From Syncephalastrum monosporum B8922 (lineage: Eukaryota; Mucoromycota; Mucoromycetes; Mucorales; Syncephalastraceae): a stretch of 16,491 nucleotides of DNA. Position 1 is the stretch's first letter; each line of letters begins with the position of its first letter. Below the pieces are notes generated by a model. The model did not search any database. It saw only the letters and a list, made by a program, of their open reading frames with translations, and was not told the origin of the DNA. Positions 8,130-16,283 of the stretch are shown piece after piece. Both the position numbers and the translations under genes were made by a program. The DNA lies in the NCBI GenBank assembly GCA_000697355.1, contig JNEN01000722.1, forward strand, positions 1 to 16,491, in the 5' to 3' direction.

Positions 8130-10258
8130 TTAGTAGCTGGAGTGCAGCTGTTCCATGTCTTGCTCCGAGTAGCCAAGCAAGGTCAGCACGTATTTCAAGC
8201 TCTTTTGGTTGATGCGCGAAGGAGCCTGCTCCTGCACGCGCGGCTTGGCATTGAACGCGATACCCAGCCCAGCCTTGTTCAGCATCCACAAATCGTTGGC
8301 ACCATCACCTACGGCAATGACCTGCTCGGGTGTCACGCCCTCGGCCTGGGCAATGACGTCCAAGAGCTCAGCCTTGCGGATACCGTCGACAATCGGACCC
8401 ACGGTCTCGCCCGTCAGGGTCAGGCCATCCCAGGAGACTTTAAGCTAATGTTGCCCTGGATAAGTAACCCAATGTTTGTTTCCTTCGAATTGGGGTATGT
8501 TTTTACCTGGTTAGCAAACGCGTAGTCCAATCCCAGCTCGGCCTTGACGTAGTTGGCGAGCGGTATGAAACCACCTTATCGTATGGTATGGAAAGGAGAA
8601 AACGGAGGTTCAGTCTTACAAAGTTAACAACGGCGCAGATTTAGGCATACCGCTAATGACAGCCAGCTTGAAGCCGAGCTTCTTGAGAGCACGGCACAAG
8701 AAGCGAGCACCTTCGGTAAATGTCAAGACTTGTTTGACCTTGTCAATGACACTGACGCTTGTGCCGTTCAATAGGGCAACACGGCGACGCAGCGACTCCT
8801 TGAAGTCAATCTCGCCGTTCATGGCGGCCTCGGTAATGGCCTAAGTGAGAAACACGTGAGATAGGAGATCCTCTCTGCGACCCTGAATCGAATACTTACG
8901 GCCACTTGGTCGACCACACCGGCATAGCGGGCAATTTCATCAATCACCTCTTGCTGAATCAGAGTGGAATCCATATCAAAGACGACAAGACGCTTGTTCT
9001 TGCGGAAGACGTCATCCGGCTGCAGGGCGATATCGGTCAAGTTCTCGGCAGAGAGCTCAAAGAGGTCGGTACGGAGCTTGTTCATGTCGACCGTGTTGGG
9101 AATGGAGAGGCGGAAATCGGCGCAAGACAGAATAGTGCCGTCCTTGTTGAGACGCGAGAGCTTCTCGACCGAGATGCGGTACTTGAGACAGAGCTGGGTC
9201 CACCCGTTCAAGAAGGCGGGCTGGATGCCGTTCTGGTTGAGGATACTGGCGGCATACTTGATACGGCCCGAGTAAGGGGCTTCCTCCAGCGAAGGCGGCA
9301 AGTAGATCTCGCTGACTTCTTCGTTGGCAGGCTTCGACTTGGCCTGTTCTGGTGTCTGCTGATGGTGGCGCACCGAAGGCTCGAGCGCCTGCGTGTCGGG
9401 CACATCAAAGGTCAGGGCAGCATCCCACTTTTGGGCGGCGTCGGCCAGGTCGCGGAAGATGGCGACGTTATCGGAGCGCAGGGTGATGAGGACACCAAAG
9501 GTGACATTGTGGTAGAGACGCGACAGCATGCAGTCGTTGATATCGCAGGGGTGGCGGGCCAGGCACTCGAGAACGGCGCCAATGATATCGGTACCATGGG
9601 GACCGGCCATGGAGACGAGCACCTTTTGGTTGGGACCGACCAGGGTCGGAGGCAGAACGCTTGAGGGCATGAGCTTCTGCTGCGAGCGGGAGCGCAGCAT
9701 GGCAGGCGAGGCTGGGGCCAAGAGCAAGTCGTGGGGCTGCACCTGCTGCTGCTGGCTCAGACGCTCCATGACGGTCTGTTTGAGCTTGGACAGGTCCTCG
9801 GCTCGGACGAGGGGCAGCGTGGCCACGCGGCGCAGACACGGTTCCGAGACGGACAGACCCGAGTGGCGGTCGTTCTTCTTGAGTATCTTGGTGATACCGG
9901 TGTAGTTGAGAAAGACAAAGCGCTCGAGGGTCAGGATACGCTGCAGGAGGGGCAGGGGCTGACTGTCATCCTTGAGGAGCGAAGCCAGGCGCTGGGACTC
10001 CTGGTCAAAGAAGTTGGACGCGCGCTGGATATCAGCCTCGAGGGCGTTCAAGAAGCCGGTCTCGCTGTCCTGGAGACTGGCGAGGCGGGCGCTCATGACG
10101 TCTGCGAGGGCGGCATGGGCGGGCGGATCGGCCCGGATGGAGTGCTGGTAAACCGTGGTTTTGAGCAGCGTCTTGAGCTGTGTATAGTCGATACTGTGAG
10201 CGGCGTACTCGGGCGGGAGCTCGGCTTTGCGCTCCTCGAGATATTTGCCAAACTTCAT
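8130..10258 (-). CDS. SPX domain fused to ACT-like region and SerB-type phosphoserine phosphatase, 4 exons
   Basis: Likely catalyses O-phosphoserine to serine plus phosphate, the last step of the phosphorylated serine pathway. Exons (5' to 3'): 8900-10258, 8651-8840, 8507-8574, 8130-8444, giving 643 residues; introns 59, 76 and 62 nt. Residues 1-~135 are an SPX domain: canonical start MKFGKYLEER, then IDYTQLK (Y25, K29) and GITKILKKNDR (K124, K127, K128), the basic residues that bind inositol pyrophosphates in SPX proteins. A Q-rich linker follows, then an ACT-like segment (~211-280: KVLVSMAGPHGTDIIGAVLE) and a less certain second one (~317-400). The HAD phosphatase is complete: DMDST (D428 nucleophile, D430), SGGF (S516), K563 and GDGAND (D586, D590). 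All three later exons match SerB in order and phase. The SPX part and the first catalytic motif are in one uninterrupted exon, so the fusion is not an artefact of exon joining. It is divergent from the NFKBIL1-like gene, sharing 342 nt. Confidence 0.93.
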
Positions 10259-10600
10259 GCTTCTTTTGGTAGGCTACTAAAAGAGGGTTGGCGGTTGATG
10301 AAAAAATACAAGGAAAGGGGAAGATGGCCCTACATCCAAAAAGTTAAAAAATGAAGATCAGCAGTCCCGATCCATTTTTCTTGACAGCTGGAAATAAGAG
10401 AACGGGCCAAGGTGGATGACTCACTATCTAAAATAGATTTCTACGTATCATGAACATGGCAGGCTCCCTTTTTATTTTTTCGTTATTTCCATGATCAGCA
10501 GTATATCTGTATACAAAGTGCACAGATAATAATGATCTAAAGGATACCAAAAAGAGACAAAATTGCTATAAAGTCAGTCGTCTTTTCGCTTCTTCTTCTT
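10259..10600. promoter_or_regulatory. Divergent promoter region between SPX-phosphatase and NFKBIL1-like gene
   Basis: 342 nt separating two divergent start codons. It holds a TGACTCA site (10417-10423, listed separately) and TATAAA at 10567-10572, about 29 nt before the plus-strand ATG. No open frame of note. Confidence 0.7.
10417..10423. promoter_or_regulatory. TGACTCA, Gcn4/Cpc1-type (AP-1-like) site
   Basis: A perfect TGACTCA within ATGACTCAC, 159 nt upstream of the SPX-phosphatase ATG and 178 nt upstream of the opposite gene. In fungi this heptamer is bound by the bZIP activator of general amino acid control, which induces amino acid biosynthesis genes. A serine-pathway gene is a sensible target. 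A chance match of a 7-mer in a 342-nt region is roughly a few percent, so context supports it but does not prove it. Confidence 0.55.
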
Positions 10601-11389
10601 ATGCCTAAGCTCAAGTTCAAGAAGGAGAAAAAGAGCGACAAGGAAGACAAACGAAAGAAACACAAGAAACACAAGCATAAAGAGCGCTACTATCGACCAC
10701 CCACGATCTATGATGAAGAGCCGGGTTGGACGCCCCAAGAAGGCGACATGGGAGAGTCGAGCGATCGATCTGCTTGGAACGAACGCCTCTTTGAGGCCAT
10801 GATGGAAGACGAAGGCCAGGATCCATTCTACACCCAATTCTACGAGCAGCCGACCTCCTCTCCTTCTGCCCGAATGACGGATGAAGAGTACCGCCAGTAC
10901 ATGGTCAATGGCATGAACAGCCGCAAGCGAGGCAGGCATGCCGTGTTCCAAGACGAGCTGGATCAAGAAGAGAAAGCGCAGCGCAAGGAAGAAAAGAAGC
11001 GCAAGAAGCAGCAAGAGAAAGAGGAAAAGGAGCGCCAACAACGCATCTTTGACCAGCTGCAAGGGCTGCGCAAAGAAAAAGAGGACCAGGACCACACCAA
11101 GGCCTACGAAGCGTATCAGGCCCGGTGGCAACAGGTGGAAGCAGGCACGCTCAAGGACGTGCCGTGGCCGAGGGCGAGCTCGTCTGCAGCATTGCGTCCT
11201 TTCTTGGTGCGGGCAGACCTGAGCCGCGACGAGAATCGGAAACGGGTGCGACTCGAGCAGAAGCGTTACCATCCCGATAAATTCATGCACCGTGTCACCC
11301 ATCTCCCAGCAGCAGAACAGACTCGACTGATCACCCGTGCAACCGAGTTATCGAGCTGGCTCAACGACCTCTGGTCTGAGTTGAGTTAG
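10601..11389 (+). CDS. NFKBIL1-like nuclear protein (J-domain-like HPDKF motif)
   Basis: Single-exon gene of 262 residues. Residues 1-28 are very basic (KKHKKHKHKE), a probable nuclear localisation signal. Residues ~118-165 form a highly charged coiled coil rich in K/E/Q/R. The C-terminal ~95 residues match the conserved end of NF-kappa-B inhibitor-like protein 1: an AYEAYQARWQQVE helix, DVPWP (186-190), then RLEQKRYHPDKFMHRV (HPDKF 224-228) and a final LSSWLNDLW helix. The human protein carries ankyrin repeats in front of this; none are visible here. HPDKF resembles the HPD of J proteins, but whether it binds Hsp70 is unknown. Metazoan relatives are linked to mRNA processing; the role here is an inference. 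The start at 10601 is the first ATG, with TATAAA upstream. Confidence 0.8.
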   Translation: MPKLKFKKEKKSDKEDKRKKHKKHKHKERYYRPPTIYDEEPGWTPQEGDMGESSDRSAWNERLFEAMMEDEGQDPFYTQFYEQPTSSPSARMTDEEYRQYMVNGMNSRKRGRHAVFQDELDQEEKAQRKEEKKRKKQQEKEEKERQQRIFDQLQGLRKEKEDQDHTKAYEAYQARWQQVEAGTLKDVPWPRASSSAALRPFLVRADLSRDENRKRVRLEQKRYHPDKFMHRVTHLPAAEQTRLITRATELSSWLNDLWSELS

Positions 11390-11395
11390 CTGCTT

Positions 11396-11460
11396 CTGTA
11401 CGTACAGTACACTGTAACTGTATACTGTTACTGTACGTACATACAGTATCGTATACGTTA
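11396..11460. repeat. Cluster of GTAC/GTATAC palindromes after the NFKBIL1-like gene
   Basis: Begins 6 nt after the stop codon. Contains the perfect 12-nt palindrome CTGTACGTACAG (11396-11407), the near-perfect palindrome GTAACTGTATACTGTTAC (11414-11431, two central-flank mismatches) and a further CTGTACGTAC copy (11431-11440). The transcript could fold into small hairpins in the 3' UTR. Confidence 0.75.
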
Positions 11461-12130
11461 AAATACAATATACCAAAACAAAACATTTGTGAACCTTACG
11501 GGCACAAACATCACCAGAAAAAAAAAGTTTTTTTTCTTCCTGTCTCTCTTTCGTTCACTCGCTCTTTTTTTTTTTTTGTTTTGATTCTCCTTGCCCTCTC
11601 CCGCTCCTCTCCACAAACCCCTCGTTTGGCTCAACTGCGTGGTAAGTTCTGATATGAAAGGCAATTCAAGGGGTCTGGTATTGAACAATGGAATTCACTA
11701 GAGTGCCGTGGGTCATAGACGCAACATACAACGACGACGACGTCAACACCAGCTTCCAGATTTCTCGTGGGCAGGAAAGGAGGGCTGTACGTCGTCGGGT
11801 GTGCGTCTATGATGTATACATGTCATGCTTCCATTCAGGGAGAAGGTCAAGTGTCCAAGGTTCGCGCGCGTTAATTTGTGCGAATGTGCGTGCGTGCGCG
11901 GGCTCTTTTCGGGTGGCACTATTTAGTATTTACTGCTCTATGTAGCGTAATGACTGATGGAAAGAAGCACGGGACATTTGGAAACGCGCCATTGCCTGCC
12001 TGGGCCTTGCGGCTGATGCACTTTCTGCCCTCCAACCAGCCGCCCCTTATTTCTTTTCTTTCTTCCCCTATCTCCTTCTCTCCTTGTTTTCCTCTCTTCT
12101 TCTGCGTCTCGCGCGCGCGCTTCTTTCCAT

Positions 12131-12168
12131 CTCTCTTTGCCTCTCTTTGCCTTTCTTTGCCTCTTTGC
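12131..12168 (+). repeat. Tandem repeat of a CTCTCTTTGC unit
   Basis: Two exact 10-nt copies, a third with one change (CTTTCTTTGC) and a shortened fourth (CTCTTTGC), inside a C/T-rich tract. Confidence 0.85.
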
Positions 12169-12186
12169 CTCCCTCCCGCACCTGTC

Positions 12187-12240
12187 ATATACACGCACGT
12201 ACCTATATACGTACATACGCACATACCTACACGTATATAG
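12187..12240. repeat. Alternating purine-pyrimidine tract (ACGTAC/TATA type)
   Basis: About 54 nt made mainly of AC, GT, AT and CG dinucleotide steps with short breaks (ACGCACGTACC, TATATACGTACATACGCACATACC, TACACGTATATA). Such sequence can adopt left-handed DNA under torsion; no function is shown by sequence alone. Confidence 0.6.
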
Positions 12241-12550
12241 TAACAACAACAATACGCACGTAACGTACACATAGCGGCAGACCGGTTGTTGTTGTCCCTG
12301 TTCGCCCTTCCCGCTCCTCCGCTCATGGATGTAAACTGAAACGATTTTCTACTCTTTCTCTCCATTTCCAATCTTCGTTTCTCCATCTTCCGCTTCCCCT
12401 CCGTCTCCTTCGTTCCCGCTGTCGGTGGTATCGAGTTAACCTGCCAAAGGCCTTGTGCGTCTTACGCTTTTCCCTCTTAAAGCTACCCCTCCTCTTTCTC
12501 CACTCTACTCTATTCTACTCTCTCCTGCTCCAACTGAATCCATTAAAGTC

Positions 12551-14126
12551 ATGTCCATCACATCCGAAGAATCTTTGACCGAACTGCAAGGCTCTCGTGA
12601 AGCAGTAAGTTCTGGCTTGCATAATCAAATTTTGCCTCCCTCTACCCTTTTACCCCCGCCTTCCCCTTTCTGGTATTCGACGCGTTCTTTCGCTTTCGAG
12701 CAAGACCGTGATCTGTTCTTATTGCCATTATTTAACTTGGCATACTATTTTTTTTTTACATGTTGGGCACGCGAGAGTGATCAACCACAGGAAAACCAAT
12801 CTCTCTCTCTTTTTTTTTCCTTCTTTTTTTGTTGTTTTAGATGCAACCGCTGTATGACCGTCTGCTAGCGCCCGTCTTCACAAGCAGCGCAGATGCCATC
12901 GAGTTCTGTCGAGAGGTGTGTGCTGAGTTCGGCTTCACGGTGAAACAAAAAGCGAGTGCTAACAAGGTAAAAAAACGCTTTTTTTTTTTTTTTTTTTGCC
13001 TGGGCGGAGGATGACACTCACACGCAAGGCACCTGCGTAGCACATTTACGTGTATTGCTCGCGCGAAGGCGTCGCCGAATCGGCACGGCAGAACAAGCAG
13101 CCGTACTGCCTGACACAGCAGCGCAAACGGCCGTCCAAGCGGTGCGACTGTCGGTGGCGCGTCGTGCTGACTGAAATCGACGCAGGCGGCTGGCAGTTTC
13201 GCCAGAGCAGCAACCCGGCTGCAGCCGAGCACAATCACTCCATGATGCGAGCCGACGAGCTGAAGAGTGCCAAAGGCTGGCCAGCCGAGGTACACCACCT
13301 CATCGCAAACCTAGCCACACGACAACCCGAGTGGTCCACGTCGGCTATTCGTGACGCAGTGCGTCGACAGTATCCGCACCTGGTGTGGAACGAGCGTCGC
13401 TTCTACAATCGATTAACGGACGAGCGGAAGCGTATACGGCAGCAAGCTGTGGTCGACCGTGTGCAGCGTCTCTTGATGCTCTCCTCGCAATTATGCGCCA
13501 TTGTCGCCGCCAACGAGTCATGGGCTACGTCGGTCCAGTTTGATATGTCGCGCATGGTCGACGGCTATCGTCAGCGACTTGCATGTGAGAACACCGACGA
13601 CGAGGACATTGTGGTCGATCTTGATCCTCAGGCTATTGTGCAAGAGCAAAGCACAAAAAAGAAGAAGAAAATGCAGCAAGAGCAGCATATCATAGTACCG
13701 AGCTATACGCTCCGCATACCTTGGTCCAAGAAGAGGAAGCATTCAGTGCCAGGTCCGTCAGCGATCCCCAACCAACCCCTGGGCGCGCCGCCTTCCCCAC
13801 CGGTTCCTACTCATTGGCTAGCGGCTCAACCCCCCATGATGGCTTCTGCTCCTCCTCCACCTCCACCACCATTGTCTCAAGCACTGCAACAGCACCAGCA
13901 GCACCAGGAACCACCCCAACAGCATCACCATCCTCCTCATCAGGTACCACCGGGTTCCTTACCGCCCCATCAGGCCCAAGACAAGCAACAGGACATGATG
14001 TCGTACCAGCATATGCAGTACCTGGATCCTAATGTGTTCCCGCCACCTAATATGATGCCGTACAATATCCACGACATGTACACCTTTGAAAGACAGCAGC
14101 ACCAGCAAAGACCTCCCCCGCCTTGA
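12551..14126 (+). CDS. FAR1-type (WRKY-GCM1 fold) zinc-finger protein with P/Q/H-rich tail, 3 exons
   Basis: Probable DNA-binding regulator of 421 residues. Exons deduced: 12551-12604, 12841-12966, 13041-14126; introns 236 and 74 nt, both GT-AG, phase 0. Residues ~28-130 carry the FAR1 pattern: ADAIEFCREVCAEFGF, YVYCSREG (C66), KRCDCRWRV (C95/C97), GWQF and HNH (H124, H126), the presumed zinc ligands. The fold is shared by FAR1/FHY3, MULE-type transposases and the fungal Aft iron regulators. No transposase (DDE) domain follows. Residues ~135-235 are helical; ~260-310 contain two basic stretches (TKKKKKMQQ and SKKRKH), likely nuclear localisation signals. The last ~110 residues are Pro/Gln/His-rich, like an activation domain. 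Exon 2 also starts with ATG, so translation from 12841 is an alternative. Targets are unknown. Confidence 0.8.
12979..12997 (+). repeat. Poly-T tract of 19 in intron 2 of the FAR1-type gene
   Basis: Nineteen T residues about 12 nt after the 5' splice site, far from the acceptor, so it is not the ordinary polypyrimidine tract. Length may be inexact owing to sequencing slippage. Confidence 0.8.
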
Positions 14127-14708
14127 TCCTCTGGGGATCTTTTTTTTTTCATATCTTCTTTTTTTCTTTCTTTCTCTCTTTTGTTATTCTTTTGACCAGT
14201 ACATAAGGGCTATCTTCAGTTTTTTCCACACAAGATACGCCATGGTTATACGACACATTCTCACGCACGACGTACATTGACAAAATGATTATGATTAGTA
14301 GGTATAGCAGTAGTTTTTGTTCTTAATATATATTATATATAACTTTTTATCCAAGTAATGCAAGTCATTTATCACAAGTAAAACCAGACAATAATATTAA
14401 TTCGTACAGGAACGAAAGAGTTCTTTTTTATTATGGTGGGCCACGTCCTTTCGTCGAGGGAAACGAAAACAGTGTTTTGAATCAAGTGGAGGGTGAAATT
14501 TATTAGGTAAGCAAGGGAAAGAACGGAAGAGAGAAAAGGACGAGATGAAAGAAATCGGATTATGCTGAAAGAAATACGGTATTTCCAATAAAGGCAAAAT
14601 AAAGAGAGAGAGAGAGAAGGAAAGGGAGAGTGAGAGAAAAGGGAAATGAAGAAAGGGTATCGTCTATGATATAGGAGATGCAGAAGATGCGGAGGAAGAA
14701 GGCTGTTG
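14127..14708. other. Convergent intergenic region between the FAR1-type and F-box genes
   Basis: 582 nt without a supported gene. The first part is T-rich (14140-14180), the middle is A/T-rich with TATATATTATATATA around 14327-14341, and the right part (14500-14650) is purine-rich on the plus strand, that is, pyrimidine-rich in the sense of the F-box gene's 3' UTR. TTTATT at 14427 and 14498 (AATAAA on the minus strand) may be poly(A) signals of the F-box gene. Confidence 0.6.
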
Positions 14709-16283
14709 TTATTGTTGTTGTAAGGCTGCACGGTCGCACTTTTCGATTTCAAGGCGAACCCAACGACAGAGGTCGGATGCACCGAGGCCGCGCTTGATGG
14801 TGAGCCAACCTTCCAATAGATCAAGGAGCAGGGCGCGCTTGATCTGCCTGAGCGACGGGTCATCGAGGAGTTCGCACACGCGCTGAACGGCGACCTCGAT
14901 ATGCGAATCGTTGAGGATTTTTCCGATAAAGGCAGCGCCCATGAGGTCAAAGCAGGCGGAGAGGCTGTGGAGGGTCAGGAGGCGAAGATCGTCGGATGGC
15001 TCGGATTGGGTGCGCGGTGCGTCGTGTTGGCAGACCACGGTGGCGTGGCAGACGGGGCCAAAGACACGGCTGTACAAGGACGCAATCGGGGCGTGGGCGG
15101 TGGGGTGGGCATGGCGGGGCACGGGATGGTGCGGGTGTTGAAAGGCAAGGAGCTTGTAGCCGGTGTATTCGAGGAAGGCCTTGATATTGTCCGCCAGGGT
15201 ATAGGTGATCTCGCGGCAGCAGGCGGGAAAGGCGGCGTCGAGACGGGTGAGGAGCCGCACCATCATGGCAGCCAGGGCGCGGTTGGCCGAGCTGGCGTGG
15301 GTGCAAGCAAGAGGCACCGGCGGCCGATTGACGGCTGCGACAAACACGGCGTGGTGGAAGATCACGTCGACGGCACTCCGGATGCGGTTGCGGATATCAA
15401 TGTCTTCGATCAAGACATACTTGTGTTTATATGAGGCAATGCCGCGCGTGATACGCTGGTGCAGCTGCTCCTCGCGGCACATCAGGTGCTTAAATTGCTT
15501 GTGGTTGTCAAACGCTGTGCTTGTCACCAGGCTGTTGGTATCATGGAAACCCGAAGACGGGGATGTGGAGGCACCTGGGAACATGGGTGTCGCAGTGTGC
15601 CCCTGATGGCGGTGGTGGTGGTGATGCTGATGGTGGTGCTGTTGACGCTGGTGCCGGTGTTGTGCTGCATGACGCCTTCTCCGCCCAAAGAAATCATTAT
15701 CCTGCGGAGGTATCGGGCCTGGCGCAGGTGGTGCAACGTCCCTCCCGCTTTCTTCCAATGCATCTTCTTGAATGTCCATATCCACCTGCTCATCCTCTTC
15801 CTCATCCTCCTCTTCCTCGTCTTCGCCTTCCTCCCCTTCTTCTTCGTCTACTAGTGCTTCGTCCTCGTCCTCGTCCTCCTCTTCCTCCTCTTCTTGCTCG
15901 TCCTCGTCTTCCGGCGGGGGTTCCTGGGCAACCGGCGGCAATTGCGGTGGTGGGCGATGCGGACTAGGGTCGAGTGGACTGGCAGTAGTGGAAGGCAGCG
16001 GAGTGCTCATCAGGCGGGTTTGCAGCGACAGTTGACGCGAGAGTGCTTCCAGGGCAACCAGCGAAGAGCGGCACTGGACCTTCATTATGGTCGTCTGCAG
16101 GTCAATCTTCCAGCGACGGTGAATGGTATGCATGGCAATAGTGCGGAAAGACCTCGACACTTCTAACAGCCGCCATAAGTCATGTAAGTCTAGGAACTCT
16201 TTGAGAATGTACAAGAGCAGCTCATTGGGGAGGCCCATAAGGGCACTTGCCGACGGATCGGCAGCCGCCAGCAGAGACAGCAT
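14709..16283 (-). CDS. F-box protein with acidic and histidine-rich segments
   Basis: Single-exon gene of 524 residues, likely a substrate receptor of an SCF ubiquitin ligase. Residues ~14-58 form the F-box (LMGLPNELLLYILKEFLDLHDLWRLLEVSRSFR), with the conserved LP, L-x-x-IL and W/R positions for Skp1 binding. Residues ~125-178 are almost all Glu/Asp, 201-204 are RRRR, and 205-228 are His/Gln-rich. The C-terminal ~260 residues are mostly helical (IDIRNRIRSAVDVIFHHAV, ALAAMMVRLLTRLDAAF, LTLHSLSACFDLMGAAFIGKIL, LLLDLLEGWLTIKRGLG) and presumably bind the substrate; I do not recognise leucine-rich or WD repeats. It ends LQQQ. The start at 16283 is the first ATG and places the F-box at the usual N-terminal position. 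Upstream lies a TATATATA stretch and a purine-rich leader (plus-strand view). Confidence 0.85.
   Translation of the reverse strand: MLSLLAAADPSASALMGLPNELLLYILKEFLDLHDLWRLLEVSRSFRTIAMHTIHRRWKIDLQTTIMKVQCRSSLVALEALSRQLSLQTRLMSTPLPSTTASPLDPSPHRPPPQLPPVAQEPPPEDEDEQEEEEEEDEDEDEALVDEEEGEEGEDEEEEDEEEDEQVDMDIQEDALEESGRDVAPPAPGPIPPQDNDFFGRRRRHAAQHRHQRQQHHHQHHHHHRHQGHTATPMFPGASTSPSSGFHDTNSLVTSTAFDNHKQFKHLMCREEQLHQRITRGIASYKHKYVLIEDIDIRNRIRSAVDVIFHHAVFVAAVNRPPVPLACTHASSANRALAAMMVRLLTRLDAAFPACCREITYTLADNIKAFLEYTGYKLLAFQHPHHPVPRHAHPTAHAPIASLYSRVFGPVCHATVVCQHDAPRTQSEPSDDLRLLTLHSLSACFDLMGAAFIGKILNDSHIEVAVQRVCELLDDPSLRQIKRALLLDLLEGWLTIKRGLGASDLCRWVRLEIEKCDRAALQQQ

Larger units (their letters stand above)
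11390..12550. other. 1.16 kb non-coding region: simple sequence and long pyrimidine-rich leader
   Basis: No supported gene. Contents in order: a GTAC-palindrome cluster (11396-11460), a T/C tract (11527-11600), a mixed stretch of ~11640-12000 with short unconvincing frames, a C/T-rich tract with CG alternation (12107-12120) and a TTTGC tandem repeat (12131-12168), an alternating purine-pyrimidine block (12187-12240), then a C/T-rich run up to the ATG at 12551. The last part is probably the promoter and 5' UTR of the zinc-finger gene. Nothing resembles a tRNA or rRNA. Confidence 0.6.

Noticed and set aside
8853..8858. CACGTG (Pho4-type E-box) in intron 1 of the SPX-phosphatase
   Set aside because: Tempting given the phosphate link, but it is intronic, lacks the flanking GGG/TT of Pho4 sites, and CACGTG also occurs at other unrelated places in the window (for example 7085-7090).
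8906..9664. Plus-strand open frame of 252 codons opposite the SPX-phosphatase
   Set aside because: It is the antisense of a strongly conserved coding exon and shows no family features of its own.
9731..10354. Plus-strand open frame of ~207 codons opposite the SPX domain
   Set aside because: Antisense shadow; the SPX reading has canonical residues.
10574..11302. Minus-strand frame of 242 codons that looks like a multi-pass membrane protein
   Set aside because: The Leu/Phe runs are the antisense of Lys/Glu codons in the NFKBIL1-like gene, a common artefact.
11860..11880. GGTTCG resembling a tRNA B box
   Set aside because: No matching A box upstream and no cloverleaf pairing around it.
11688..11945. 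Short plus-strand frame in the 1.16 kb gap
   Set aside because: No motif, odd composition, no supporting splice structure or similarity.
15772..16035. Serine-rich plus-strand frame
   Set aside because: Antisense of the Glu/Asp-rich segment of the F-box protein.
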